A stretch of 13,930 bases of DNA, from the NCBI GenBank assembly GCA_034428935.1, contig DAOUHB010000094.1, positions 1 through 13,930 of the forward strand, in the 5' to 3' direction. The stretch is from JAAYZQ01 sp034428935. GTDB lineage: Bacteria > Chloroflexota > Anaerolineae > JAAYZQ01. Below, one piece after another: positions 1 through 6,706 of this stretch; positions within the stretch are counted from its first letter, which is position 1, and every line of letters starts with the position of its first letter. The notes under the pieces were generated by a model. That model was not told the DNA's origin. It ran no database searches and saw only the letters and a list, made by a program, of their open reading frames with translations. The position numbers and the translations under genes were made by a program.

Positions 1-57
1 GTCCCCGCCCACGCTGGACGAGGCCACGGACAAATCAGTTCCCAATCGGAGGTCAAT

Positions 58-1296
58 ATGAGTCGCAAGCGCATGCCGCTGTGGCTGCAGGGGCTGGCAG
101 CCGTTGCCTTGATCCTGGCCCTGGGGGCCGGGCCGGGAGGAGTCGCGGCGCAGCCGCCCGGCGTCGACATTCGCGTGAACCGCGTCGTGGCGTCGGGCCT
201 GGACAGGCCCGTGCTGGTGACCCACGCCGGAGACGGATCGGGCCGGCTGTTCGTCGTCGAACAGGGGGGCCACATCCGCATCGTCGAGGATCACGCCCTG
301 CTGCCCGTTCCCTTCCTCGACCTGAGCCAACTGGTGATCTCGGGCGGCGAGCAGGGGCTCCTGGGCCTGGCCTTCCACCCGGAGTACGCGTCCAACGGAT
401 ACTTTTACGTCAATTACACGCGGGTAGAGGATGGGGCGACGGTCGTCGCCCGCTACAGCGTCTCGGCGGCCGACCCCAACGTCGCCGACCCGGGGAGCGC
501 CGTGCCGATCCTGACGATCCCCCAGCCGGCGCCCAACCACAACGGCGGCCACCTGGCCTTTGGACCGAACGACGGCTACCTGTACATCGGCATGGGCGAC
601 GGCGGCGGAGCGGGCGACCCGGACGAAAACGCCCAGGACGTCGCCACACTGCTGGGGGCGCTGCTGCGGCTGGACGTGGACGGCGGCACGCCCTATGCCA
701 TCCCGGCCGACAATCCCTTTGCCGCCACCGCCGGCGCCGACGAGATCTGGGACTATGGCCTGCGCAATCCATGGCGCTTTTCCTTCGACCGGGATACAGG
801 AGACCTGTACATCGGCGACGTGGGGCAGGCCGCGTGGGAAGAGATCGACTACCACGGGGCCGGCACCCCGGGCGGCGTCAACTTTGGCTGGGACTGCCGG
901 GAGGGCGCCCACGACTACGAGTTCACCGCCGAATGCGCCGCCGCGACGCTGACGGACCCCATCGCCGAGTACGACCGGGCGGCAGGACAGGCCGTGACGG
1001 GCGGCTATGTGTACCGCGGCGCGGCCTACCCCGACCTGCAGGGCCGCTACTTCTTTGGCGACTATTCGCAGGGCAAGATCTGGAGCATGGTCAAGACCGG
1101 CTCGAATCCCGACACATGGTCGGCGCCCGATCTGGAGCTGGACACCGACCTGAGGATCAGCTCCTTCGGCGAGGACGAGGCGGGCGAGCTGTACGTGGTC
1201 GACCTGGCGGGCGGCACCGTCCGCCAGATCGTGGACGCCAACGCCCCGGCGTGGTTCTTGTGGCTGCCGCTGGTGGCCCGGGGGGAGACGCTGTAG
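58..1296 (+). CDS. Secreted PQQ-dependent sugar dehydrogenase (GSDH family)
   Basis: A 412-residue exported protein of the glucose/sorbosone (aldose sugar) dehydrogenase family, six-bladed beta-propellers that oxidise sugars with PQQ outside the cytoplasm. The ATG is preceded by GGAGGT at 48-53 with 4 bases spacing. Residues 1-32 form a signal peptide: basic start (SRKR), hydrophobic core, then a small-residue region ending AAQ. Family-like motifs follow: GLLGLAFHP (100-108), HNGGHLAFGP (161-170, with the likely catalytic His161), GMGDGGGAGDP (178-188), WDYGLRNPWRFSFD (231-244) and GDVGQ (254-258). The length is normal for the family. The protein ends in FLWLPLVAR plus GETL (400-412), a tail outside the propeller that resembles C-terminal tails of secreted Chloroflexi proteins. 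The sugar substrate cannot be read from sequence. The family call is firm; true PQQ use is inferred from homology. It is transcribed alone or with genes upstream of the window. Confidence 0.93.
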   Translation: MSRKRMPLWLQGLAAVALILALGAGPGGVAAQPPGVDIRVNRVVASGLDRPVLVTHAGDGSGRLFVVEQGGHIRIVEDHALLPVPFLDLSQLVISGGEQGLLGLAFHPEYASNGYFYVNYTRVEDGATVVARYSVSAADPNVADPGSAVPILTIPQPAPNHNGGHLAFGPNDGYLYIGMGDGGGAGDPDENAQDVATLLGALLRLDVDGGTPYAIPADNPFAATAGADEIWDYGLRNPWRFSFDRDTGDLYIGDVGQAAWEEIDYHGAGTPGGVNFGWDCREGAHDYEFTAECAAATLTDPIAEYDRAAGQAVTGGYVYRGAAYPDLQGRYFFGDYSQGKIWSMVKTGSNPDTWSAPDLELDTDLRISSFGEDEAGELYVVDLAGGTVRQIVDANAPAWFLWLPLVARGETL

Positions 1297-1312
1297 GACC
1301 TCTGCCCCCAAC

Positions 1313-1339
1313 CCCCCCTCCCCTGCGAGGGGAGGGGGG
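1313..1339 (+). repeat. Perfect 12-bp hairpin of the repeat family
   Basis: CCCCCCTCCCCT (1313-1324) pairs perfectly with AGGGGAGGGGGG (1328-1339) around a GCG loop. It lies 17 bases after the dehydrogenase stop codon. It could slow or stabilise the 3' end of that transcript, but no T-run follows, so it is not a standard intrinsic terminator. The same hairpin with compensatory changes occurs at 7114-7140 and 9276-9302. Confidence 0.75.
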
Positions 1340-1406
1340 CAAACTCACCTAACTCCTGCTGCCCCCAACGCCCAGGGCTTGCTGCAAGGTCGGCCGCTCC
1401 CTAGAA

Positions 1407-1440
1407 GGCTCCGGCGGGATCTGGCGATCCCGCCGGAGCC
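1407..1440 (+). repeat. Perfect 15-bp inverted repeat, 4-base loop
   Basis: GGCTCCGGCGGGATC (1407-1421) pairs perfectly with GATCCCGCCGGAGCC (1426-1440) around the loop TGGC. It sits about 110 bases after the dehydrogenase stop. TACAAGAGTTTGG follows, so there is no T-tract; it may act as a transcript barrier or be a REP-type palindrome. Just upstream, TTGCTGCAAGGTCGG (1379-1393) is repeated at 1501-1515 with one change. Confidence 0.7.
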
Positions 1441-1498
1441 TACAAGAGTTTGGCCCAACGTCAATAGACAACGCCACAGGCTTTTTGCAAGACAGTCG

Positions 1499-1624
1499 GG
1501 TTGCTGCAAAGTCGGTCCCGTTGCCTGGGATCGCCGAGCGCCGGCTCGGCCTTTCTCTCTACATGCAATCTGCCGAGCTGGTGCTCGGCCCTCCCAGCAG
1601 TAGTCAAGAGACTATGCAACAACC
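1499..1624 (+). repeat. Hairpin cluster bounded by 15-base inverted repeats
   Basis: The segment is bounded by GGTTGCTGCAAAGTC (1499-1513) and GACTATGCAACAACC (1610-1624), which match as inverted repeats at 13 of 15 positions. Inside are two hairpins with identical 7-bp arms, GCCGAGC and GCTCGGC: 1533-1550 with loop GCCG, and 1572-1589 with loop TGGT. The first is followed by CTTTCTCTCT (1551-1560) and could serve as a weak terminator. The layout resembles a small non-autonomous palindromic element. No coding sequence is supported here. Confidence 0.6.
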
Positions 1625-1646
1625 GTACCGGGGGAGAGGTGCCCAC

Positions 1647-1675
1647 TAGACCCCCGCGGAAAAGCGTGCTATAAT
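1647..1675 (+). promoter_or_regulatory. Extended -10 promoter for the M32 peptidase gene
   Basis: TATAAT at 1670-1675 is a perfect -10 hexamer, preceded by TG at 1667-1668 (extended -10 form TGnTATAAT). A -35-like TAGACC lies at 1647-1652 with a 17-base spacer. Transcription would start near 1682, giving a leader of about 30 bases with GAGGAGG at 1694-1700, 11 bases before the ATG. Confidence 0.7.
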
Positions 1676-1711
1676 CGACGGGCCAATCACAGCGAGGAGG
1701 CAAGAGACCCG

Positions 1712-3223
1712 ATGAACGACAAGCTCGAAGAGCTCAAGACGCGCCTGGGCGAGATCGCGGACCTGACCAATGCCGCCGCCATCCTCTCCTGGGACCAGCA
1801 GACGTACATGCCGCCCGGAGCCACCGAGGCGCGAGCCGCCCAGTTGACCACGCTGCGCAAGCTGGCCCACGAGCGCCTGGTGGCGGACGAGGTTGGGCGG
1901 CTGCTGGACGAGCTGGCAAGCGACACGGCCGATCTGGATCGCGACTCGTACGAGGCCAGCCTGGTGCGCGTGACCAGGCGCGTCCGCGACCGCCAGGTCA
2001 AGCTGCCCACCGACCTGGTGGCCCGCCTGAGCCGCGCCCAGGCCCTGGGCCGCCATGCCTGGGAAAAGGCCCGCGCCGCTTCGGATTTCTCGATCTTTTT
2101 GCCGCACCTGGAAGAGCTGGTCGACCTGGCGCGGGAGACGGCCGAGGCCCTGGGCTACGAGGAGCGCATGTACGACGCCCTCCTGGACCGCTTCGAGCCC
2201 GAGATGAAAACCTCCCAGGTGGAAGCCCTCTTTGCCGAACTGAAAGCCGGGCTGGTGCCCCTGGTGCAGGCCATCGCCGAGCGTCAAGACGCCGTGGACG
2301 ACTCGTTCCTCACCGGCGAGTTCGACGTGGACCGCCAGTGGGAGCTTGGCCTGGAGATCGTCAAGAAGATGGGCTACGACCTGAACCACGGCAGGCAGGA
2401 TCGCACGGCGCATCCCTTTACCATCTCGTTCACCCCGGCCGACGTGCGCATCACCACCCGGCTCTACCCCGACCAGTTCAAGCCGGCGCTGTTCGCCACT
2501 ATCCACGAGGCAGGCCACGCGCTGTACGAGCAAGGCATCAGCCGGGCGCTGGACCGCACGCCGTTGAGCGATTCGGCATCGCTGGCGGTACACGAATCCC
2601 AGTCGCGCATGTGGGAGAACGTCGTGGGGCGCAGCCGCGGCTTCTGGACCTACTGGCTGCCCCGCCTGCGCCAGACCTTTGCGCCGCGACTGGACGGGGT
2701 CAGCGACGAGGCCTTTTACCGGGCCATCAACCGCGTCCGGCCGTCGTACATCCGCGTCGAGGCCGACGAGGTGACCTACAACCTGCACATCTTCTTGCGG
2801 TTCGAGATAGAGAACCTGATGCTCGAGGGCAAGGTCCGCCTGGCGGACCTGCCGGAGCTGTGGAACGCCAAGATGGTCGAGTTCCTGGGCGTGCGGCCGC
2901 CGGACGACAGCCTGGGCGTGCTGCAGGACGTTCACTGGTCGTCGGGGCTCCTCGGCTACTTTCCCACCTATGCCCTGGGCAACCTGCTCTCCGCCCAGTT
3001 CTACCAGCAGGCAGTGTCGGAAGTGCCCGAGATCCCGGTCGAGATCGAGAGGGGCGAGTATGGCTCGCTGTTGGGCTGGATGCGGGACAAGATCCACACC
3101 CGGGGCGCCACGGACACGCCGGCCGAGTTGGTGCAGCGCATCACCGGCGGGCCCATGCGCACGGAGCCCTTCCTGCGGTACGTGAGGCAAAAGTACGGCG
3201 AGATCTACGGGATTGCGGTCTAG
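1712..3223 (+). CDS. M32 family metallocarboxypeptidase (Taq-type)
   Basis: A 503-residue cytoplasmic zinc carboxypeptidase of peptidase family M32, the full family length (about 500). These enzymes remove C-terminal residues from peptides. The zinc site is clear: HEAGH at 265-269 (His265 and His269 ligands, Glu266 general base) and HESQSR at 294-299 with Glu295 as third ligand. Other family motifs are HPF (234-236), IRVEADE (347-353) and GYFPTYALG (415-423). There is no signal peptide; the protein is mostly helical. The start is supported by GAGGAGG at 1694-1700, although the 11-base spacing is long. A promoter lies just upstream and no co-directional gene follows, so it is probably monocistronic. 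Its stop overlaps the stop of the convergent glycosyltransferase gene. A general peptide-turnover role is inferred from the family. Confidence 0.96.
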   Translation: MNDKLEELKTRLGEIADLTNAAAILSWDQQTYMPPGATEARAAQLTTLRKLAHERLVADEVGRLLDELASDTADLDRDSYEASLVRVTRRVRDRQVKLPTDLVARLSRAQALGRHAWEKARAASDFSIFLPHLEELVDLARETAEALGYEERMYDALLDRFEPEMKTSQVEALFAELKAGLVPLVQAIAERQDAVDDSFLTGEFDVDRQWELGLEIVKKMGYDLNHGRQDRTAHPFTISFTPADVRITTRLYPDQFKPALFATIHEAGHALYEQGISRALDRTPLSDSASLAVHESQSRMWENVVGRSRGFWTYWLPRLRQTFAPRLDGVSDEAFYRAINRVRPSYIRVEADEVTYNLHIFLRFEIENLMLEGKVRLADLPELWNAKMVEFLGVRPPDDSLGVLQDVHWSSGLLGYFPTYALGNLLSAQFYQQAVSEVPEIPVEIERGEYGSLLGWMRDKIHTRGATDTPAELVQRITGGPMRTEPFLRYVRQKYGEIYGIAV

Positions 3224-4341
3224 CGTAGCAGCGAATCGTAGACGGCGCAGGTTTCGGCGGCGGCCAGGTCCCACGAAAAACGGGCCGCCTGCCTGAGGCC
3301 CCGGCGCCGCATGTCGGCCTGGAGGGCGCTGTCGCTCCATACGGTGCGGATGGCCTCGGCCATGGCGTCCAGGTCGTAGGGGTCAAAGTAGAGGGGCGCG
3401 TCGCCGCCGATCTCGGTCAGGCTGGACGTGTCGGAGGACAGCACCGGCGCGCCGCAGGCCATGGCCTCCAGCAGGGGCAGGCCAAAGCCCTCGTACACCG
3501 AGGGCAGGATGGCGACGGTGGCCGCGTTGTAGAGCAGGGGCAGGTCGCGCGCCGGCACGTAGCCCGGAAAATGCACCAGGTCGGCCATGCCCAGCTCGTC
3601 CAGCTTTCGAAAAAAGTCCTCGTACAACCAGCCCTTGCCGCCCACGGCCACCAGGGGAATGGCCAGCCCCTCGGCGCGGAGGCGGGCCAGCGCTTCGACG
3701 AGGCGCGTCAGGTTCTTGCGCGGCTCGATGGTGCCCACGTGGATGAGAAAGCGCTGGGGCAGGCCATAGTGGCTGCGGGCGTCCTGCACCAGGCGATCGG
3801 GCGCGAGGGTGAACTCGGGCGAGGCCGCCTCGTGGATGACCGTGATCTTGGCCGGATCGACCTTGTAGTGGGCCACGATGTCGCGCTTGCTCCATTCGGA
3901 GACGGTGATGATGGCCGAGGCGCGTCGGCAATAGAGGGGCATGGCGGCGTTCAGGTACCAGAAGTTGAGGCGCTTCTGGTGCTCGGGGAACAGCTTGAAG
4001 ATCATGTCGTGCACGGTCAGGACCGTCGGAATGCCGCGCAGGGGCAGCAACAGGTGCTCCGTGGCGTGGAACAGCTCCGCCCCGGGCAGCATCCGGTCGA
4101 AAGAGACGCGGGACAGGTGAGCCATCCAGACGGCCATGCGCCACGGCTTGTAGCCGGCCCGCAGCGTGCGCGCCGGGACCCACTCCAGCCCCTCGGGCGG
4201 CCAGGTGTGCGGGCCGCGGTTGTAGAACAGGGCAAAGCGCTCCGGATCGCGACGAAGGAGGGCGCGGGCCAGGCTCTCCGAATAGCGCCCCAGCCCTGCC
4301 TTGCCGTGCACCGCCGACGAGACGTCGATATAGATCGCCAT
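3220..4341 (-). CDS. Glycosyltransferase family 4 (GT-B fold)
   Basis: A 373-residue cytoplasmic GT-B enzyme that transfers a sugar from a nucleotide-sugar donor to an acceptor, probably an envelope glycan. The N-terminal Rossmann domain contains GKAGLGRYSESL (13-24), typical of GT4 enzymes that start near a Gly-rich acceptor loop, and a TVHDMIF segment (109-115). The C-terminal donor domain has GTIEPRKN (203-210; Arg208 and Lys209 are the usual phosphate contacts) and EGFGLPLLE (284-292), the EX7E motif with Glu284 and Glu292. The length is normal. The leader has only weak SD-like sequence before the ATG. It is transcribed away from the GT2 operon, from its own promoter at 4375-4403. The likely class is mannosyl- or rhamnosyl-type, but donor and acceptor cannot be told from sequence. 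Confidence 0.93.
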   Translation of the reverse strand: MAIYIDVSSAVHGKAGLGRYSESLARALLRRDPERFALFYNRGPHTWPPEGLEWVPARTLRAGYKPWRMAVWMAHLSRVSFDRMLPGAELFHATEHLLLPLRGIPTVLTVHDMIFKLFPEHQKRLNFWYLNAAMPLYCRRASAIITVSEWSKRDIVAHYKVDPAKITVIHEAASPEFTLAPDRLVQDARSHYGLPQRFLIHVGTIEPRKNLTRLVEALARLRAEGLAIPLVAVGGKGWLYEDFFRKLDELGMADLVHFPGYVPARDLPLLYNAATVAILPSVYEGFGLPLLEAMACGAPVLSSDTSSLTEIGGDAPLYFDPYDLDAMAEAIRTVWSDSALQADMRRRGLRQAARFSWDLAAAETCAVYDSLLR

Positions 4342-4374
4342 CGTGATCTCTGATACCCCCAGTGAGCCACCGCC

Positions 4375-4403
4375 ATTCTACCATGCCTGGCGCCAGGCCG
4401 CAA
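4375..4403 (-). promoter_or_regulatory. Promoter of the GT4 gene (minus strand)
   Basis: Read on the minus strand, TTGCGG (4403-4398) and TAGAAT (4380-4375) are separated by exactly 17 bases. Transcription would start near 4367, about 26 bases before the ATG. The spacer carries a perfect palindrome (see 4385-4398). Confidence 0.5.
4385..4398. promoter_or_regulatory. 14-bp palindrome inside the GT4 promoter: possible operator
   Basis: GCCTGGCGCCAGGC is a perfect 14-bp palindrome located between the -35 and -10 elements of the minus-strand promoter, a typical position for a repressor site. A second perfect palindrome, CCAGCCGGCTGG, lies at 4422-4433, upstream of the -35 of the plus-strand promoter. 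Both share the CCTGG/CCAGC type of half-site only loosely, so common binding is not established. Confidence 0.4.
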
Positions 4404-4448
4404 GCTGCCGCGAGGGCACTGCCAGCCGGCTGGACGGCGCGCTCAAAC

Positions 4449-4477
4449 TTGATCTCCCCCGCCGATTGGGCTATAAT
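4449..4477 (+). promoter_or_regulatory. Promoter of the GT2/GT-C operon
   Basis: TTGATC (4449-4454) and a perfect TATAAT (4472-4477) are spaced by 17 bases. Transcription would begin near 4484, leaving a short leader of about 17 bases that is mostly the RBS AGGAGG (4491-4496), 4 bases before the ATG at 4501. Confidence 0.75.
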
Positions 4478-4500
4478 ACCTCGAACCCAAAGGAGGGAGC

Positions 4501-5190
4501 ATGAAGCTTTCCATCATCGTGCCAGTGTACAACGAGCGTGCTACCCTATCCGAGATCCTGCGCCAGGTGCGGGCCGTGGAGCTTCCCGGCATGGACAAAG
4601 AGATCCTGGTCGTGGATGACGGATCGACCGACGGGTCGCGCGAGATCGCGGCCCAGGAGGCCAATGGCAACGAAACACGGGCCTTTTTCCACGAGACAAA
4701 CCGGGGCAAGGGCGCGGCGGTGCGAACCGGCATCGATGCGGCCACCGGCGACATCATCCTCATCCAGGACGCTGACCTCGAATACGATCCCCGCGACTAT
4801 CCGGCACTCATCCGGCCCATCGTCGAAAAACGCGTGGTCGTGGTCTATGGCAGCCGCTTCCTGGGCCCGCGAAAGGCCATGCTGTTCTGGCACATGCTGG
4901 GCAACAAGCTGCTGACCCTCACGACCAATGTCCTCTACAACGCCATCCTGAGCGACATGGAGACGTGCTACAAGTGCTTCCGCGCCGACGTGGTCAAGAA
5001 CATCCCCCTGCGCTCCCGGCGTTTCGAGTTCGAGCCCGAGATCACGGCCAAGATCCTCAAGCGCGGGCACCGCATCTTTGAGGTACCCATCTCTTATTAC
5101 GGGCGCGAGTTCTACGAAGGCAAGAAGATCAGTTGGCGCGACGCACCCATCGCCTTCTGGACACTCCTGAAGTATCGGTTTGTGGAGTGA
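4501..5190 (+). CDS. DPM1-like GT2, polyprenyl-phosphate sugar synthase
   Basis: A 229-residue family 2 glycosyltransferase of the dolichyl-phosphate mannosyltransferase (DPM1) type. Such enzymes move a sugar from GDP-mannose or UDP-glucose onto a polyprenyl phosphate at the cytoplasmic membrane face. The GT-A fold is visible: IIVPVYNE at the start, VVDDGSTDGS (37-46) for nucleotide binding, QDADLEYDP (89-97) as the metal-binding DxD-like motif, then SDMETCYKCFR (151-161) and ISYYGREFYEGKKISW (197-212), both typical of the family. The C-terminal transmembrane helices of CsbB/GtrB-type relatives are missing, so it is the short, peripheral form. It has a strong RBS and promoter and is first gene of the operon. 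The downstream GT-C proteins are of the type that use its expected product. The donor sugar is not determined. Confidence 0.93.
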   Translation: MKLSIIVPVYNERATLSEILRQVRAVELPGMDKEILVVDDGSTDGSREIAAQEANGNETRAFFHETNRGKGAAVRTGIDAATGDIILIQDADLEYDPRDYPALIRPIVEKRVVVVYGSRFLGPRKAMLFWHMLGNKLLTLTTNVLYNAILSDMETCYKCFRADVVKNIPLRSRRFEFEPEITAKILKRGHRIFEVPISYYGREFYEGKKISWRDAPIAFWTLLKYRFVE

Positions 5191-5191
5191 C

Positions 5192-6688
5192 GTGTTCCGC
5201 CGTTCCCGCTCGCCGGTGCTCGTGGCCGCCGTCTTGATGGTGAGCATGGGCCTGCGACTGGCGCCCTGGGGCCAGAACCGATTCCTGGAGGACGAGGCGC
5301 TGTACGCGGCCTGGGGGCTCCAGATTGCGACGGGCGCCGATCCCATGCTGGACGGCGAGCCGGTGGACAAGCCGCCTCTCTACCCCTACGTCCTGGCCGC
5401 CAGCTTCCGGCTGACGGGCAGCACCCAGGGCGGCCGGGCGGCGGAAACGGCGGCCCGCCTGCCCAGCCTGCTGGCCAGCGTGGCGAGCGTCGCCCTGGTC
5501 TATGCCCTGGCGCGGGCGCTCTATCCCGGCCAGCAGGATGATGGCCTGCCGGCCCTTGCGGCGCTGCTGCTGGCCCTGTCGCCCTTTGACGTTCTCTTTG
5601 CCTCCACCGCCTTTACCGATCCGCTGCTGGTGGCCCTGGGACTCGGCGCGCTCCTCGCCGCGGCGCGGGGCAGGGCCGGCACGGCGGGGCTCCTGGCCGG
5701 CCTGGCAGCGGCGACCAAGCAACAGGGGCTGCTCTTTCTGCCCCTCGTCGTGGCCGCCGGGGCCCTGGGGCCCGGGCTGCGGCGAGGAGGGCTGCTGCGC
5801 CTCGGGCTGGGGTTCGCCCTGGTGGCCGCGGCCGTCCTGGGCTGGGACGCGGCGCGGGTGCAGCGGCCGGGCTTCTGGCAGCAGAGCCTCATCGCCTACG
5901 GGGGGCTGGCGCCTGTGCAGGGCGAGGCGCTGGCGGAGCGCGGGGCCGCCTGGCTGCAGCTCGTCGGCTCGTTCTGGACCTCGCCCTGGGTCAACGGCAT
6001 CGCCGCTGCCGTGCTGGCCGCCTGGATCATCCTGGCGGCCGCCGGGCGGGCGCCACGCCCGACGAGGATGGACACCGTCCTGGGCCTGTTCTTCCTGGGC
6101 TACCTGGCCCTCCACTGGCTGCTGACCTTCCAGGTGTGGGATCGCTACCTGCTGCCCCTGGTTCCCCTGGCTGCCCTCCTCGTGGCCCGAGGCGTCGTGA
6201 CCCTGGCCCGCTCCCTGGCGCGGGCGCCGGGTGCGGACCGGCGAGGAGTGGGACGGGCGGGCGTCGTGGCCGCCGGACTGGCCTTTGCCGTGGGCCTGGC
6301 CGGGCCCCTGGTGCAGGCCACGAACAGCGGCCTGCCCGTGGGCGGCGATCACGGCGCCTACGACGGCATCGACGCGCTGGCGGCGGCCATCCGCGCCGAG
6401 GCCCCGGCCGGCTCGGTGCTCTACCACCACTGGCTGGGCTACCACTATCGCTTTTACCTGCACGGGGCGCCCCTGCGCCTGCATTGGTATCCCGACGTGC
6501 AGGACCTGGTCCACGACGCGACGGTCTATCGCCGCGAGCAGCGCTACATCGCCTTCCCCAGCTTTCGCGACGGCAGCGCAGCCGCGGAAGCGTTGCAGGC
6601 GGCGGGCATGGAGCTGCTCCCGGCCTACGAAACCCGGCGGCGCGACGGCACCGCGTCGTTCCGCCTCTACCGGCTGGCAGGGCCGTAG
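5192..6688 (+). CDS. GT39/ArnT-like GT-C membrane glycosyltransferase
   Basis: A multi-spanning protein of 498 residues, resembling GT39 (PMT/ArnT) enzymes that transfer sugars from polyprenyl-phosphate donors on the outer membrane face. After the first hydrophobic segment (about 9-22) comes LEDEALY (32-38), whose acidic pair Asp34-Glu35 fits the catalytic site of the first external loop, then DKPPLYPY (59-66), the hallmark KPP motif. Roughly ten further hydrophobic segments follow, and a C-terminal soluble stretch (about 385-498) with HHWLGYHYRFYLHG. I chose GTG 5192, one base after the GT2 stop, because GGAG (5184-5187) lies 4 bases ahead. A TTG at 5180 (four residues longer, overlapping GT2) lacks an RBS. 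Translational coupling with GT2 is likely. Acceptor unknown: protein, lipid or polymer. Confidence 0.88.
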   Translation: MFRRSRSPVLVAAVLMVSMGLRLAPWGQNRFLEDEALYAAWGLQIATGADPMLDGEPVDKPPLYPYVLAASFRLTGSTQGGRAAETAARLPSLLASVASVALVYALARALYPGQQDDGLPALAALLLALSPFDVLFASTAFTDPLLVALGLGALLAAARGRAGTAGLLAGLAAATKQQGLLFLPLVVAAGALGPGLRRGGLLRLGLGFALVAAAVLGWDAARVQRPGFWQQSLIAYGGLAPVQGEALAERGAAWLQLVGSFWTSPWVNGIAAAVLAAWIILAAAGRAPRPTRMDTVLGLFFLGYLALHWLLTFQVWDRYLLPLVPLAALLVARGVVTLARSLARAPGADRRGVGRAGVVAAGLAFAVGLAGPLVQATNSGLPVGGDHGAYDGIDALAAAIRAEAPAGSVLYHHWLGYHYRFYLHGAPLRLHWYPDVQDLVHDATVYRREQRYIAFPSFRDGSAAAEALQAAGMELLPAYETRRRDGTASFRLYRLAGP

Positions 6689-6706
6689 AACCTGCGCACG
6701 GGCTGC

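Larger units (their letters stand above)
1298..1640 (+). repeat. Divergent copy of the ACCT-bounded repeat element (copy 1)
   Basis: This stretch starts two bases after the dehydrogenase stop codon. It begins ACCTCTGCCCCC (1298-1309) and ends GGGGGAGAGGT (1630-1640), which are imperfect inverted repeats of each other. CCGGGGGAGAGGT at 1628-1640 is identical to 7229-7241 at the end of the copy in the downstream GT-C gene. Just inside the left end is the family hairpin at 1313-1339, followed by a CAAACTCACCTAAC segment matching the copy at 7140-7156 with a few changes. The interior (about 1365-1626) is unlike the other two copies and carries its own hairpins. It may be one long divergent element, or a short head copy and a stray tail around unrelated repeats. 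Confidence 0.5.

Noticed and set aside
81..1352. Overlapping plus-strand frame of 423 codons
   Set aside because: Arg/Gly/Pro-rich frame-shifted reading of the sugar dehydrogenase; no RBS and no recognisable domain.
1407..1589. Hairpin series considered as a CRISPR array or tRNA cluster
   Set aside because: Repeat units are not evenly spaced and are not of constant sequence, and no cloverleaf or TTCGA-type T-loop is present.
1379..1603. Small open frame of 74 codons in the intergenic region
   Set aside because: It is translated hairpin/repeat DNA with no RBS and its frame has no codon bias of the neighbouring genes.
1646..3340. A 564-codon minus-strand frame opposite the M32 peptidase
   Set aside because: The plus strand encodes an unmistakable M32 enzyme with all its motifs; the antisense translation is low-complexity (Gln/His/Arg/Gly rich) and typical of a shadow frame.
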